DNA of 64,000 bases from an uncultured Collinsella sp. (GCA_902479065.1 CABSNM010000010.1:1-64000); one strand, 5' to 3'. Shown: positions 1 to 9,917, numbered from the stretch's first letter. Translations and numbers: made by a program. Notes: generated from the letters alone by a model not told the origin.

Positions 1-53
1 ACCTACAACAGCGCGGTTAACAGCCGCGTGCTCTACCATTGAGCTACCGAGGA
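1..53 (-). tRNA. tRNA-Asn (GTT), 3' end cut off by window edge
   Basis: The reverse complement begins TCCTCGGTAGCTCAATGGTA, a typical tRNA acceptor strand and D arm, and continues into an anticodon arm with a CGCGG/CCGCG stem around the loop CTGTTAA, which places GTT as anticodon. The T arm and acceptor 3' strand lie beyond the left edge, so only the first 53 nt are seen. Confidence 0.92.
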
Positions 54-137
54 ATAGGTGCGTGCTCTCAAGCAACGAAGTTTATTATACGGACGAATCA
101 GCTCAGGGCAAGAACTTTTTTGAGAATTTTTCCGACC

Positions 138-165
138 TAGTCATAGGGGACGTCCCCAATGACTA
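138..165. repeat. P6 palindromic element (GGGGACGTCCCC core)
   Basis: A 28-nt near-perfect palindrome: TAGTCAT and ATGACTA arms around the self-complementary core GGGGACGTCCCC, with one central-flank mismatch. The GGGGAC core recurs, with different arms, at 30241, 31442 and 45749. Cores of this look are known from REP-type palindromes in many bacteria; no associated transposase gene is in the window. Confidence 0.6.
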
Positions 166-175
166 CCCAATGACT

Positions 176-215
176 ACATAAAAGCGCCCCCAAGCGGATG
201 TGCTTGAGGGCGCTT
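176..215 (-). terminator. Intrinsic terminator of the rpoD operon
   Basis: Fourteen nucleotides just downstream of the rpoD stop start a strong hairpin (AGCGCCC...GGGCGCT class stem with AAGC/GCTT on top, loop about 6 nt, positions 182-215), followed on the minus strand by TTTTAT. It ends the long rimP-to-rpoD series. Confidence 0.8.
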
Positions 216-228
216 CTTGCTTGCGAGG

Positions 229-1575
229 TTAAGACTCAATATAGTCTTTGAGCTTGCTAGAGCGGCTGGGATGACGGAGCTTGGCCAAGGTCTTGGACTC
301 GATCTGGCGAATGCGCTCACGCGTGACGCCAAACTCGCGACCGACTTCCTCGAGCGTACGGGGATGTCCGTCGACAAGGCCAAAGCGCAGCTCGATAACC
401 TTGCGCTCACGATCGGCAAGCGAGTCGAGCACCTGGGTGAGCTGCTCCTGAAGCATGGAGAAGCTGGCGGCATCGGGCGGAACGATAGCCTGGGAGTCCT
501 CGATGAAGTCGCCCAGCTGGGAATCCTCTTCCTCGCCGATAGGGGTCTCGAGCGACACGGGCTCCTGCGAGATCTTCTGAATCTCGCGGACGCGGTCGGC
601 ACTCATGTCCATCTCGGCACCGATCTCCTCGGGAGTCGGGTCGCGACCCAGCTCCTGGAGGAGCTGGCGCTGCACGCGAACCAGCTTGTTGATGGTCTCG
701 ACCATGTGCACGGGAATACGGATGGTACGTGCCTGGTCGGCGATAGCACGAGTGATGGCCTGGCGAATCCACCACGTGGCGTACGTGGAGAACTTAAAGC
801 CCTTCTGGTAGTCGAACTTCTCGACGGCGCGGATCAGACCGAGGTTGCCCTCCTGGATCAGGTCCAGAAACAGCATGCCGCGACCGACATAGCGCTTGGC
901 GATGGAGACGACCAGGCGCAGGTTGGCGCTGATGAGCGCCTGCTTGGCCTCGAGACCAACGTTCTCGATACGGGTCAGGCGACGCATCTCGGCGCGGGTG
1001 AGCTCGATCTCGCCCGCCTCGGCGGCCTCGAGCTTCTCGGTGGCCTCGAGACCGGCCTCGATCTTCATAGCCAGATCGACCTCTTCGGAAGCGGTCAGCA
1101 GGTCGACCTTGCCGATCTCCTTAAGGTACATACGAACCGGGTCGCCGGTCAGCATTACCGTGGAGGCATCGATACCGCGCACGCGCGAGCGCGAACGGGA
1201 CGTGCGCACGGTGCGCTTCTTCTTGTTCTTAGAAGAACCCATCTCGGCGTCGGCCTGACGGGCCATCTTAAGCTCGTGATCGTCGAGCGAGCCAGAATCG
1301 TGCTCGTCGTCATCGAAATCGTCGGTATTGCTATCGTTATCGTCATCGTCGACGTCCATGGGGGCGTCGTCGTTTCCGCTCGCGGAGATAATCTGGATGC
1401 CGCTGCTGCGCAGCGCGGAATACACCGCGTTGAGCTGCTCGTCAGACACATCGATATCCTTCAGGGCGACCTGAATCTCGTCCTCGGTTACCGAAGTCCT
1501 GTTTGAGCCGTTGCCCATGAGCTTTGCAACGTAGGATTCCAGCCCAGTACCCGTGCTCTCACTCTTTTTTGGCAC
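229..1575 (-). CDS. rpoD: Primary RNA polymerase sigma factor RpoD (SigA)
   Basis: Housekeeping sigma-70 that directs RNA polymerase to promoters. Region 2 is unmistakable (FKFSTYATWWIRQAI, the -10 recognition helix), and the C-terminus carries the region 4 helix-turn-helix (GVTRERIRQIESKTLAKLRH). The N-terminal third holds a strongly acidic run at about residues 68-90 followed by a basic Lys/Arg run at about 115-133, a region 1.1-like charged spacer seen in actinobacterial SigA proteins. I chose the GTG at 1575 because AAGGGAG lies 5 nt before it; an ATG at 1590 is in frame but contains that Shine-Dalgarno sequence. It is the last gene of the series, 110 nt after dnaG, as in macromolecular-synthesis operons. 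Confidence 0.96.
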   Translation of the reverse strand: MPKKSESTGTGLESYVAKLMGNGSNRTSVTEDEIQVALKDIDVSDEQLNAVYSALRSSGIQIISASGNDDAPMDVDDDDNDSNTDDFDDDEHDSGSLDDHELKMARQADAEMGSSKNKKKRTVRTSRSRSRVRGIDASTVMLTGDPVRMYLKEIGKVDLLTASEEVDLAMKIEAGLEATEKLEAAEAGEIELTRAEMRRLTRIENVGLEAKQALISANLRLVVSIAKRYVGRGMLFLDLIQEGNLGLIRAVEKFDYQKGFKFSTYATWWIRQAITRAIADQARTIRIPVHMVETINKLVRVQRQLLQELGRDPTPEEIGAEMDMSADRVREIQKISQEPVSLETPIGEEEDSQLGDFIEDSQAIVPPDAASFSMLQEQLTQVLDSLADRERKVIELRFGLVDGHPRTLEEVGREFGVTRERIRQIESKTLAKLRHPSRSSKLKDYIES

Positions 1576-1685
1576 AGATTCTCCCTTCATAGTCCACAGG
1601 ATTCATTACTTTAGCACACACATTGACGTCTATACCCAAAATTCAGACTGGATATAGGCGCAAATACGCTGGTTGACCACAACAT

Positions 1686-3800
1686 CTAGGCCTGGTCGGC
1701 GCCCGCCGTCTCTAAACCGATCAAACGGAACGGGTCTGCCACGCCACCGATCGACTTTTGGAGCTCGCGCTGGCGCTGAGAATCTTGCATCGCTTGCATC
1801 GTCAGCACACGGCGTGCTTCATCGTCGAGCGACCGGTCCTGACGTAGCTTGGCCTGTGCGGCGCGCATGCGGCGCTTGATGGTGTAGAGCTCGAGGGTAT
1901 CAAGCATAAACACGATGTTCGTCTCGGTGGGGTGCTTGCTCGTCGACGAAATGCGCCCGGCGCTGACAAGGGAGGCCGCCTCGGGACACACCGCGCGCGC
2001 CGCATCCATGCACGCCGTGGGATCGGTGCCCGGCGGCGTCGCGAGCACGGCCCACGCGATGGACTCGTGGCGCGGGTCCACCCACTCGATCGAGCAGATG
2101 CGGTCGGCATACGTGCGGAAGAGGTCGGGGTAGCTCGTGAGCATCGTCAGCAGCTCGCGCTCCCCCGCCAAAGACTTTCGCTCCAGGTCGGTCAGCACGA
2201 TCGGCATCGTCGGCGCAGCAGACGCGTCCGTTGCATCGGCCACCGGCGCCGCGCCATCCAACCCAACCGGCACATCGATTGGCGGCATATCATCGACGAC
2301 CTCGACCGGCGCAGCCCCGTAGGCCTCGAGCGGAACATAGTCGTACGGTTCTTCCTCGACCGGCGTGGACACCGGCGGCGTCGCCCCCGACGCCCAAGCA
2401 CCGCGAGACGCCCCCTGCGAACCAGACGCCCGACCGCCCGCGCTGCCTGCACGCTCGGCCTGCGCCCGCTGGCGCTCGTAGTTCTGCTCGCGACGACGCT
2501 CGGCGTCCTCGCGTTTGGCAACATCGCGAAACACACGGCCCGAGCTCGAGCGCACCGTCTCCAGATCCAAACCCAAAAGGTCCGCAATCTGGATAAAGTA
2601 CGTATCGATCATGTAGCTATCGCGCAGCGGATAGATAAGCGTCAGCGCATCCTCGAGCGCTTTGGCACGACCGCCCGGCGTGGTAATGTCGCTCGACTCC
2701 TGCAGTGAGCGGTACACAAAGTCCATGAGGGGCTCGGCGGCATCGATGCGCGCCTGCAGCGCCTCGCCACCATGCGCGGTGATGAACTCCATGGGGTCGT
2801 TGCCGTCGGGAAGTACCACGCAGCGCAGGTCCATCGAATCCTGCTCGATAAACTGAATCGCGCGGCGCGCGGCCTTTTGACCGGCGGCGTCGCCATCGAA
2901 CATATATACAATGCGCTTGGCAAAACGGGCGAGCGTCTTTACATGATGTTCCGTCAGCGCCGTGCCCAGCGTGGCGACGACGTTTTTGATCCCCGCCTTC
3001 CAGCAGGCGATACAGTCGGTATAACCCTCCACCACGATAGCGGTGTCCTGCGCGACGATAAACTCCTTGGCCCAGTTAAAGCCATAGAGGTTTCGCTTTT
3101 TATGGAACACGCTCGTCTCGGCGGTGTTGAGGTATTTAGGCTGGCCATCGCCCATAATGCGCCCGCCAAAGGCGATGTTATGACCCTGTTCGTCAAAGAT
3201 GGGAAACATCACACGGTCGTAAAAACGGTCGGCAAGCTGCCCGCGCCCACGGCTCACGGCCACGTTGGCGTCGATCATCTCCTGCGGGGTAAAGCCCGCC
3301 TGCGACAGATGCGACACCAGCGCGTTGCGGCCCGGCGCAAAGCCCAGGCAGTAGCGGCGGCAGACGTCGCCGCCCATACCTCGGCTGGCGAAGTACTCGC
3401 GAGGACGGCTGTCCTTACCGCGCATGAGCATGGTGTGGTAGAACTGGGCGGTTTCAGCACACAGGTCATAGATGCGGGCGCGCTTGGTGCCGCGCTCGCG
3501 ATAAGCGCCATTATCGTGCAGCTCAATGCCGGCACGGTCGGCCAGGTAGCGAATCGACTCGGGAAAGCTCAGGTTCTCGCGCTTCATGATGTAGGTGAAG
3601 ACGTCGCCGCCCTCACCACAGCCAAAGCAATGCCACACCTGCGTGGCGGGGATAATGTGAAACGACGGGGTCTTTTCGCCATGAAAGGGGCAGCAACCCC
3701 AAAACTCATGGCCGCGGGGCTTGAGCTCAACCGTTTCCTGCACGATGGCAACCAGGTCGGATGCAGCGCGCACCTGGTCTTTTTCCTCATCGCTAATCAC
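1686..3800 (-). CDS. dnaG: DNA primase DnaG
   Basis: Makes RNA primers for replication. The CHC2 zinc site is present (C37, H40, C58, C61), followed by the catalytic core and TOPRIM motifs VVEGYTD (Glu258) and FDGDAAG (about 302-306). At 704 residues it is longer than most primases because of a Pro/Ala/Gly-rich linker at about 440-530 before the C-terminal helicase-interaction domain. It starts with GTG at 3800, inside the last codons of ribF (8-nt overlap), which suggests translational coupling. No rpsU precedes it; instead ribF does, and rpoD follows. Confidence 0.96.
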   Translation of the reverse strand: MISDEEKDQVRAASDLVAIVQETVELKPRGHEFWGCCPFHGEKTPSFHIIPATQVWHCFGCGEGGDVFTYIMKRENLSFPESIRYLADRAGIELHDNGAYRERGTKRARIYDLCAETAQFYHTMLMRGKDSRPREYFASRGMGGDVCRRYCLGFAPGRNALVSHLSQAGFTPQEMIDANVAVSRGRGQLADRFYDRVMFPIFDEQGHNIAFGGRIMGDGQPKYLNTAETSVFHKKRNLYGFNWAKEFIVAQDTAIVVEGYTDCIACWKAGIKNVVATLGTALTEHHVKTLARFAKRIVYMFDGDAAGQKAARRAIQFIEQDSMDLRCVVLPDGNDPMEFITAHGGEALQARIDAAEPLMDFVYRSLQESSDITTPGGRAKALEDALTLIYPLRDSYMIDTYFIQIADLLGLDLETVRSSSGRVFRDVAKREDAERRREQNYERQRAQAERAGSAGGRASGSQGASRGAWASGATPPVSTPVEEEPYDYVPLEAYGAAPVEVVDDMPPIDVPVGLDGAAPVADATDASAAPTMPIVLTDLERKSLAGERELLTMLTSYPDLFRTYADRICSIEWVDPRHESIAWAVLATPPGTDPTACMDAARAVCPEAASLVSAGRISSTSKHPTETNIVFMLDTLELYTIKRRMRAAQAKLRQDRSLDDEARRVLTMQAMQDSQRQRELQKSIGGVADPFRLIGLETAGADQA

Positions 3801-4800
3801 GGATGCTCACCCCCTGCTCACCCAAGTTATGGCGAATATCGTCAATATTACCCTCGACGGTCGCGATAAGCTCGTCCAACGAATCAAACACGCGCGAAGG
3901 GCGCAGCCAACGCGTAAACGCCAACGACACCGAGGCACCGTACAGGTCGCCCGCATACCCGATCAAGTTGGCCTCGAGATGCGCCGAGGCGGCGTCGTCG
4001 GCATACGTCGGCGGCAGGCCCACGTTGACGGCGGCAGGCCACACGGTATCGTCGACCAGCACAAGGCCCTCGTAGACGCCATCGGCAGGAACCTGAATAC
4101 CCTCGGGCACCTGAATATTTGCCGTGGGAAAACCCATGTCGGAACCCTGGTGACGACCGCCGGCAACAATACCTCGCAACATATACGGGCGGCCGAGCAG
4201 CTCGGCGGCAAGCTCAACATGACCCTGGCGCAGCTCCTGGCGAATACGGGTAGCGCAGATTGTCTGCCCATCGACGCACAGCAACTCGTGGCCATAGACG
4301 TCAACTCCGTGCCCGGAACCCCATGTCTGCATCTCGGCAACGCCCGAGGCGCCGCCGCGACCCAGCCTAAAGTCAATGCCCACACGAATCGAGCGGATAT
4401 CGACCACGCGCGACAGCAGCTCAAGAAAACCCACGTGGTCGAGAGCCGCCACCGCAGGCGTAAAGGGAACGGCCACGACCGCATCGACCCCGGTGAGAGC
4501 CAGGGCATGCAGACGGTCGGCCGTCGTCATCAATTTTTGAGCGGGCGAAGAGCTCACCACCACGTCCGGGTCGGGATCAAAGGTGACCACAACCGCCTTG
4601 CAGCCGTGGTTATGCGCATCGCGAACGACCGCGTCAATCAGTTCGCGATGCCCCCGATGCACGCCGTCGAACACGCCGATGGCAATCGACGCGGCACCTA
4701 GGCAAGCGCAATCATCAAATGCATCGGCGGCTACGATGCGGGCCTCTTCCGACTCGCCCGCGAAAAAAATACGCGCGAGCTCGTGGGAGGCCAGCATCAT
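3793..4800 (-). CDS. ribF: Bifunctional riboflavin kinase / FAD synthetase RibF
   Basis: Converts riboflavin to FMN and then FAD. The N-terminal nucleotidyltransferase domain has the GVFDGVHRGH motif (residues 42-51); the C-terminal flavokinase domain has GFPTANIQ at about residue 225. Length (335) is normal for the two-domain enzyme. ATG at 4800 overlaps the truB stop by 4 nt (ATGA type), and the 3' end overlaps dnaG by 8 nt. In many bacteria rpsO follows ribF in this operon; here dnaG does. Confidence 0.95.
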   Translation of the reverse strand: MMLASHELARIFFAGESEEARIVAADAFDDCACLGAASIAIGVFDGVHRGHRELIDAVVRDAHNHGCKAVVVTFDPDPDVVVSSSPAQKLMTTADRLHALALTGVDAVVAVPFTPAVAALDHVGFLELLSRVVDIRSIRVGIDFRLGRGGASGVAEMQTWGSGHGVDVYGHELLCVDGQTICATRIRQELRQGHVELAAELLGRPYMLRGIVAGGRHQGSDMGFPTANIQVPEGIQVPADGVYEGLVLVDDTVWPAAVNVGLPPTYADDAASAHLEANLIGYAGDLYGASVSLAFTRWLRPSRVFDSLDELIATVEGNIDDIRHNLGEQGVSIRD

Positions 4801-5729
4801 CGAACACCGCCGATCGCCTGCGGAAAGACATGCTCCATAACAAAGCGACCGCCCTCGATACGGGCAAGCGCCTTGAGCCCGCCATCGAGCACCAGCGCAA
4901 ACGGCGCCTTCGAGGCATCGAAGCCCGCAAGCGCGCGCTCAATAGGAATACGACGTCCGCACAGCAGATCGTCGGCAAGATCGCCCGGCAAGTCGACGCG
5001 CGTGGCGCCCAGTGCCGCAATGGGATCCAAGGCAAAGCCGGCAGCGGACTCGACAGAAAGTTCCTCGACCGCATGGCAGGCGCCGATGGAAACAACACCG
5101 GAGGCCGTACGGCGCAGTGCGGAAATATGTGCCGCATTGTCGCAGGCACGACCCAGATCGCGAGCGAGCGCACGGATATAGGTGCCCTTGCTCACCGAAA
5201 ACGCCACGGTCCAAACGCAAGCGTCGACATCACCACCCACGGCAATCAGATCGGCGGAGTAAACCTCGACCGGACGCGGGGGCAACTCAACGGCATTGCC
5301 TTCGCGTGCAGCCTTATAGGCGCGCACGCCATTGACCGAAATGGCCGAAAACGCCGGCGGTACCTGCATCTGCGGGCCCAACATGGCGCACAGGCGCTCG
5401 CGAGCATAAGCAGGATCACGCAAGTCGGCGACAATGGGCACCGTGCGGACGGCCTCGCCCTCCGCATCATCGGTATTGGTCTCGACGCCAAACGAGATGT
5501 CGGCGACGTAGCTTTTGGTATCAAGCGTAAGCATGCCCAGCAGACGCGTGGCCTGACCCACGCCCACCACCATGACGCCCGATGCCATGGGGTCGAGCGT
5601 TCCGGCATGACCGACGCGCCGCTCATGGAGGGCGCGTCGGCATTGCGAAACCACGTCGTGGGACGTGCAGCCCACCGGCTTATCGACGGCGAGCAGCATA
5701 TTAAGTTGAGAAGGTGTACGACGAGCCAT
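4797..5729 (-). CDS. truB: tRNA pseudouridine(55) synthase TruB
   Basis: Isomerises U55 of tRNAs to pseudouridine. The catalytic motif GTLDPMASG is at residues 43-51 with Asp46 as nucleophile, after the family N-terminus LLAVDKPVGCTSHDVV. The length, 310 residues, is typical, with a C-terminal PUA-like part. It sits 15 nt after nrnA and overlaps ribF by 4 nt, in the usual nusA-infB-rbfA-truB-ribF order. Confidence 0.96.
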   Translation of the reverse strand: MARRTPSQLNMLLAVDKPVGCTSHDVVSQCRRALHERRVGHAGTLDPMASGVMVVGVGQATRLLGMLTLDTKSYVADISFGVETNTDDAEGEAVRTVPIVADLRDPAYARERLCAMLGPQMQVPPAFSAISVNGVRAYKAAREGNAVELPPRPVEVYSADLIAVGGDVDACVWTVAFSVSKGTYIRALARDLGRACDNAAHISALRRTASGVVSIGACHAVEELSVESAAGFALDPIAALGATRVDLPGDLADDLLCGRRIPIERALAGFDASKAPFALVLDGGLKALARIEGGRFVMEHVFPQAIGGVR

Positions 5730-5744
5730 GTACCATCCAAAAAG

Positions 5745-6788
5745 TTAGAGCTCGACGGTCACCGAAGCGGGATCCTCCCCTACCAGCTCGGCCAGCATGG
5801 GAAGTGCCGCGGTGAGCGTCTCGGAAATAGTTCCGGCGTTGGTAAAGCCGGCGGCAGCGTGGTGCCCACCTCCGCCAAAGTTGGCCGCAATCTCGGAAAC
5901 ATCAAGATCGCCCTTGGAGCGCAGGTTGCCGCGCACCTTGGTATCGCCCTCGATGCCCTTAAGGAACAGGCAGACCTCGACGCCCATCACCGAGCGCACC
6001 ACATCGACCAGGCCGTCGCACTCGTCCGAGGTGACACCGCATTCCTTAAGGTCGCTCTCGTACGCATAGCTATACGCCACGCGCCCGTGCGCGACCGTCT
6101 TGATGCGACCCATGACGATGGACTTGAGGTGCAAGAACTCGACACGCATGCTCTGGTATACCTCGAGCGCGACGCGCGCCGGATCGGCACCGTGCGCCAC
6201 CAGGCGCGAGGCGGCATGAAACGCGGCAGCGTCGGCGTTCTGATACTGAAAACGACCGGTATCGGTGACCAGGCCGCACAACAGGCAGGTGGCGATGCTA
6301 TCGCCTGCGGTAATGCCGCAATCGGCCAAAAAGCGGTCGATAATCATGGCGCAAGCAGCGGCATTGACACACCTGAGGCTGACCTCGGCAAACTCCTCGC
6401 GTGCCGGGTGATGGTCAAAGCACGCCACGTGAGCCGATCGACGCAACACCTCGGCGGAATTATTGAGGCGCTCGACGACCGGCACGTCCACCGAGATGAA
6501 CAGGTCCGGGTTGCCGGTGTAGGCAGATGCCGGCACCAGCAGATCGGCGCCCTCCATAAAACGGTAGATGCGCGGAACGGGATCGTCGTCTGCCAGCAGC
6601 AGGGCGATGTCCTTGTCGGGGAACACCTTCATAAGTGATAAGCCCAAGCCCAACACGGAGCCCAGGGCATCACCGTCGGGAGAGGTGTGACCCGAGATCG
6701 CAATGGAGGACGCATCCTCGATGAGCTCGAGGATGCGTCGTTTAATATCTGCAGACTCGCACGAGGCGAGATCGGCGGAATTAGTCAT
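5745..6788 (-). CDS. nrnA: DHH/DHHA1 phosphoesterase, NrnA-type oligoribonuclease / pAp phosphatase
   Basis: Predicted to degrade short RNA oligonucleotides and dephosphorylate 3'-phosphoadenosine 5'-phosphate. The metal-binding motifs of the family are visible: HTSPDGDALG (residues 34-43), an SVD motif near 100, the DHH triplet at 125-127 and the DHHA1 loop GGGGHHAAAGF near 310. The ATG at 6788 lies within the last codons of rbfA (8-nt overlap). Its position between rbfA and truB is the common one in Gram-positive nusA operons. Confidence 0.93.
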   Translation of the reverse strand: MTNSADLASCESADIKRRILELIEDASSIAISGHTSPDGDALGSVLGLGLSLMKVFPDKDIALLLADDDPVPRIYRFMEGADLLVPASAYTGNPDLFISVDVPVVERLNNSAEVLRRSAHVACFDHHPAREEFAEVSLRCVNAAACAMIIDRFLADCGITAGDSIATCLLCGLVTDTGRFQYQNADAAAFHAASRLVAHGADPARVALEVYQSMRVEFLHLKSIVMGRIKTVAHGRVAYSYAYESDLKECGVTSDECDGLVDVVRSVMGVEVCLFLKGIEGDTKVRGNLRSKGDLDVSEIAANFGGGGHHAAAGFTNAGTISETLTAALPMLAELVGEDPASVTVEL

Positions 6789-7191
6789 CTAAAGCTGCCT
6801 CCTGGGCGGCATCCGCTATTGGATAGCCGTCCTCGTCCTTTTCGATCGCAAGCGTGGCCGGAACGTTCTCCAGCGCACGCGTGATGCGCTCGGCCTCATC
6901 GGTCGAGCGATCGATGCGAAAATCGAGCTCGGGCGTGACGCGCCAATCGAGCGAGCGAGCCAACAGGCTGCGAATGCGGCCCTTGGCGCTGGCGAGCGCC
7001 TCCATGACCTCATCGTAGCGGCTCGCATCGCACGACACGTACACGCGCGCGAACGAACGGTCCACCGCGACCTCGACCGCAGTCAGGGTGACCAGGTCGA
7101 GACGCGGATCGGAAACCTCAAAGAGCAGGATATAACCAAGCTTCTCGCGAAGCTGCTCGCCCAAACGGCGGGTTGCCTGCGTTTGCTTCAT
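6781..7191 (-). CDS. rbfA: 30S ribosome-binding factor RbfA
   Basis: Small KH-like protein that assists late 16S rRNA maturation. The 136-residue length, the N-terminal helix (RLGEQLREKLGYILL) and the central strand segment with DRSFARVYVS fit the family. GGGGGT lies 6 nt before the ATG. It follows infB after 11 nt and overlaps nrnA, so all three are probably co-transcribed. Confidence 0.94.
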   Translation of the reverse strand: MKQTQATRRLGEQLREKLGYILLFEVSDPRLDLVTLTAVEVAVDRSFARVYVSCDASRYDEVMEALASAKGRIRSLLARSLDWRVTPELDFRIDRSTDEAERITRALENVPATLAIEKDEDGYPIADAAQEAALDD

Positions 7192-7202
7192 AGCGCTACC
7201 CC

Positions 7203-9917
7203 CTACTCGGTACGGGCAACCTGGTCGATGCGGTAACCCTCGATCTGGTCGCCGGGCTTGATGTCCTGGAAGTTCTCCAGGCCAATGCCGCCCTCGGAAC
7301 CGCTCTTGAGGCTCTTGGCCTCGTCCTTGTAGTGGCGCATCGAGGCGATCTTACCGTTGAAGACCACAATGCCGTCACGCACCAGACGCACGGAATCGGT
7401 CGCGGCGATCTCGCCCTCCTCGACGCGGACACCGGCGGCGATACCAACTTTGGGCACCTTGAAGGTGTCCAGGACGGTCGCGGTACCCGTGGAGACCTCG
7501 ACCTCGGTGGGCTTGAGCATGCCGATGCGGGCTGCGTCGAGCTCCTCGAGGCACTTGTAGATAACGTCGTAGCAACGGATCTCGACGCCCTCGCGCTCGG
7601 CAGCGGAGCGGGCCTTGCCGTCGGGACGCACGCCAAAGCCGATGATGATGGCGTTGGAGGCGTCGGCCAGGACGACGTCGGTCTCGTTGATGGCACCGAC
7701 GGCGGAGTGGATCGTGTTGATACGGACCTCGGACTGATCCATCTTGTCGAGCGAGTCCTGAAGGGCCTCGATGGAACCCTGGACGTCAGCCTTGATGATC
7801 AGGTTGAGCTCCTTGACCTCGGCGTCGGCGATGGTCTCGAAGAGGTTCTCGAGCGTGACGTGCTTCACGCGGCTCTGCTCCTCGATACGGGCCTTGAGCG
7901 AGCGCTGCTCGGCGAGCGAACGGGCGTCGCGGTCGTCCTCGAACACGCGGAACTCGTCGCCGGCGTTGGGCACGGACTGCAGGCCCAAGATCTCGACGGC
8001 GTCGGAGGGACCGGCCTCGGTGACGGCGCGACCCTTGGGGTCGAGCATGGCGCGGACGCGACCATAGGTGAGGCCGGCGACCAGCGTATCGCCCACGTGC
8101 AGGGTACCGCGGGTCACGAGAACCGTGGCAACCGAACCGCGGCCCTTATCGAGCTTGGCCTCGAGAACGTTGCCGGAGGCAAAGGTGTCGGGGTTGGCCT
8201 TGAGCTCGAGCACGTCGGCCTGGAGCAGCACGGTCTCGAGCAGGTCGTCGATACCGATCTTCTGCTTGGCCGAGATGTTGACGAACATGTTCTGTCCGCC
8301 CCACTCCTCGGGAATGATGCCGTACTCGGTGAGCTCCTGGCGCACGCGGTCGGGGTTGGCGCCCGGCTTATCGATCTTGTTGACGGCGACGACGATGGGT
8401 ACGCCGGCGGCCTTGGCGTGGTTGATCGACTCGATGGTCTGAGGCATGACGCCGTCGTCGGCAGCCACGATCAGGATGACGATGTCGGTCACCTTGGCGC
8501 CGCGGGCACGCATAGCCGTAAAGGTCGCGTGACCAGGGGTATCGATGAAGGTGATCTTGCGGTCGTTGATCATGACCTGCGAAGCGCCGATGGCCTGGGT
8601 AATGCCGCCCGCCTCGCCGGCAGCGACACCGGTGTGACGGATGGCGTCGAGAAGGCTCGTCTTGCCGTGGTCGACGTGACCCATGACGGTGACGACCGGG
8701 GCGCGGGGCTTAAGGTCGGCGGGATCGTCGTAGAACGAGAAGGTGTTCTCCTCCTCGGGGGTGATGATCTTGATCTGACGGCCCAGGTCGTCGGCAACGA
8801 GCTCGACGAGGTCGTCGGACATGGACTGCGTCATGGTGAGCGGCGTACCCAGCAGGAACAGGCGCTTGATGATGTCGTTGGCCGGAACGTCGAGCGCCTC
8901 GGCAAGCTCCTGGACGGTAACGCCCTGGGAGACCTTGATGGCGTCGAGGTCCTCGGGATTCACACCCTGGGCCAGCGCCTCCTCTATCTTGCGCTCCTCC
9001 TGAGCCTTGGCAGCCTCGCGCTCGCGCTTCTCCTTGCGCTTCTTGCGGCGACCGGTGGACTCGCGAGAGGCCTCCTCGACGGCAGCACGAGCCTCCTCGA
9101 GCACCTTCTCGCGGCTGTACTCCTCGGCCTCGCGAGCCATACGGCTGTAGTGGTCCTCTTCGTTGTTGTGACCGCCCTTACGCTTCTTGCCCTTGCCCTG
9201 CTTATCGGGGTTGGGGAAGTCCATGCCGGCAGCGACGTTGTTGCTGGCGTTGGTGCGATGGCTGTGCGGACGGCTCTCGGAGGCGTTGCGCTCGGAGTTG
9301 TTGTCGGAAGCGTTGCGATCGTTACGACGGCCACCGCGGCGGTCGTTGTTGCCGCCACGACGGTTACCGCGCTCGGCGGCACGCTCGGCCTTGGCCTTGT
9401 CCTCGGCGTCCTTCTTCTCCTTGAGCACGGTCTCCTGTGCGGCGATCTGGTCGAGCAGCGAACGGAAACGCGAACCGGAGTCGGAAGCGGGAACGGCGCG
9501 GCGCTGGGCCTCGCGGGCAGCCTCCTCCTTCTCGCGGGCAAGGCGCTCCTGCTCGGCCTTCTTCTTGGCCTCGGCCTCGGCGCGGGCAGCCTCCTCGGCA
9601 GCCTGGGCTGCGGCAAACTGGCGACGCTCCTCCTCGCGGGCCTTCTCGGCGGCGATGCGCTCGCGCTCGGCCTCGGCGGCGCGAGCGGCCTCCTCGGCGG
9701 CAGCTGCCTGCTCCTCGGCCTGCTTGGCGGCCTCCACTTCCTGGGCGCGGGCCTCGATCACCGAGGCGAGCTGCTTGCGGACCATGGCGACATAGGCGTC
9801 CTCCAAGGTGGAGGAAGCGGACTTAGCGGGAATCTTCATATCGGCGAGATGACCCATCAGTTCCTTGGAGGTCATGCCGAACTCTTTGGCCAGGGTGGAC
9901 ACACGGACTTTTGCCAT
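7203..9917 (-). CDS. infB: Translation initiation factor IF-2
   Basis: GTPase that places initiator tRNA on the ribosome. The G domain starts near residue 408, with G1 GHVDHGKT at 413-420, then the DTPGH and NKID motifs, followed by the usual domains II-IV. Before it lie about 400 residues of N-terminal extension: an IF2N motif at the start (VRVSTLAKEFGM), a long Ala/Glu/Arg coiled-coil-like stretch (about 55-180), and an Asn/Arg/Gly-rich linker (about 183-250). Such long charged extensions are usual in actinobacterial IF-2. Total 904 residues. Confidence 0.97.
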   Translation of the reverse strand: MAKVRVSTLAKEFGMTSKELMGHLADMKIPAKSASSTLEDAYVAMVRKQLASVIEARAQEVEAAKQAEEQAAAAEEAARAAEAERERIAAEKAREEERRQFAAAQAAEEAARAEAEAKKKAEQERLAREKEEAAREAQRRAVPASDSGSRFRSLLDQIAAQETVLKEKKDAEDKAKAERAAERGNRRGGNNDRRGGRRNDRNASDNNSERNASESRPHSHRTNASNNVAAGMDFPNPDKQGKGKKRKGGHNNEEDHYSRMAREAEEYSREKVLEEARAAVEEASRESTGRRKKRKEKREREAAKAQEERKIEEALAQGVNPEDLDAIKVSQGVTVQELAEALDVPANDIIKRLFLLGTPLTMTQSMSDDLVELVADDLGRQIKIITPEEENTFSFYDDPADLKPRAPVVTVMGHVDHGKTSLLDAIRHTGVAAGEAGGITQAIGASQVMINDRKITFIDTPGHATFTAMRARGAKVTDIVILIVAADDGVMPQTIESINHAKAAGVPIVVAVNKIDKPGANPDRVRQELTEYGIIPEEWGGQNMFVNISAKQKIGIDDLLETVLLQADVLELKANPDTFASGNVLEAKLDKGRGSVATVLVTRGTLHVGDTLVAGLTYGRVRAMLDPKGRAVTEAGPSDAVEILGLQSVPNAGDEFRVFEDDRDARSLAEQRSLKARIEEQSRVKHVTLENLFETIADAEVKELNLIIKADVQGSIEALQDSLDKMDQSEVRINTIHSAVGAINETDVVLADASNAIIIGFGVRPDGKARSAAEREGVEIRCYDVIYKCLEELDAARIGMLKPTEVEVSTGTATVLDTFKVPKVGIAAGVRVEEGEIAATDSVRLVRDGIVVFNGKIASMRHYKDEAKSLKSGSEGGIGLENFQDIKPGDQIEGYRIDQVARTE

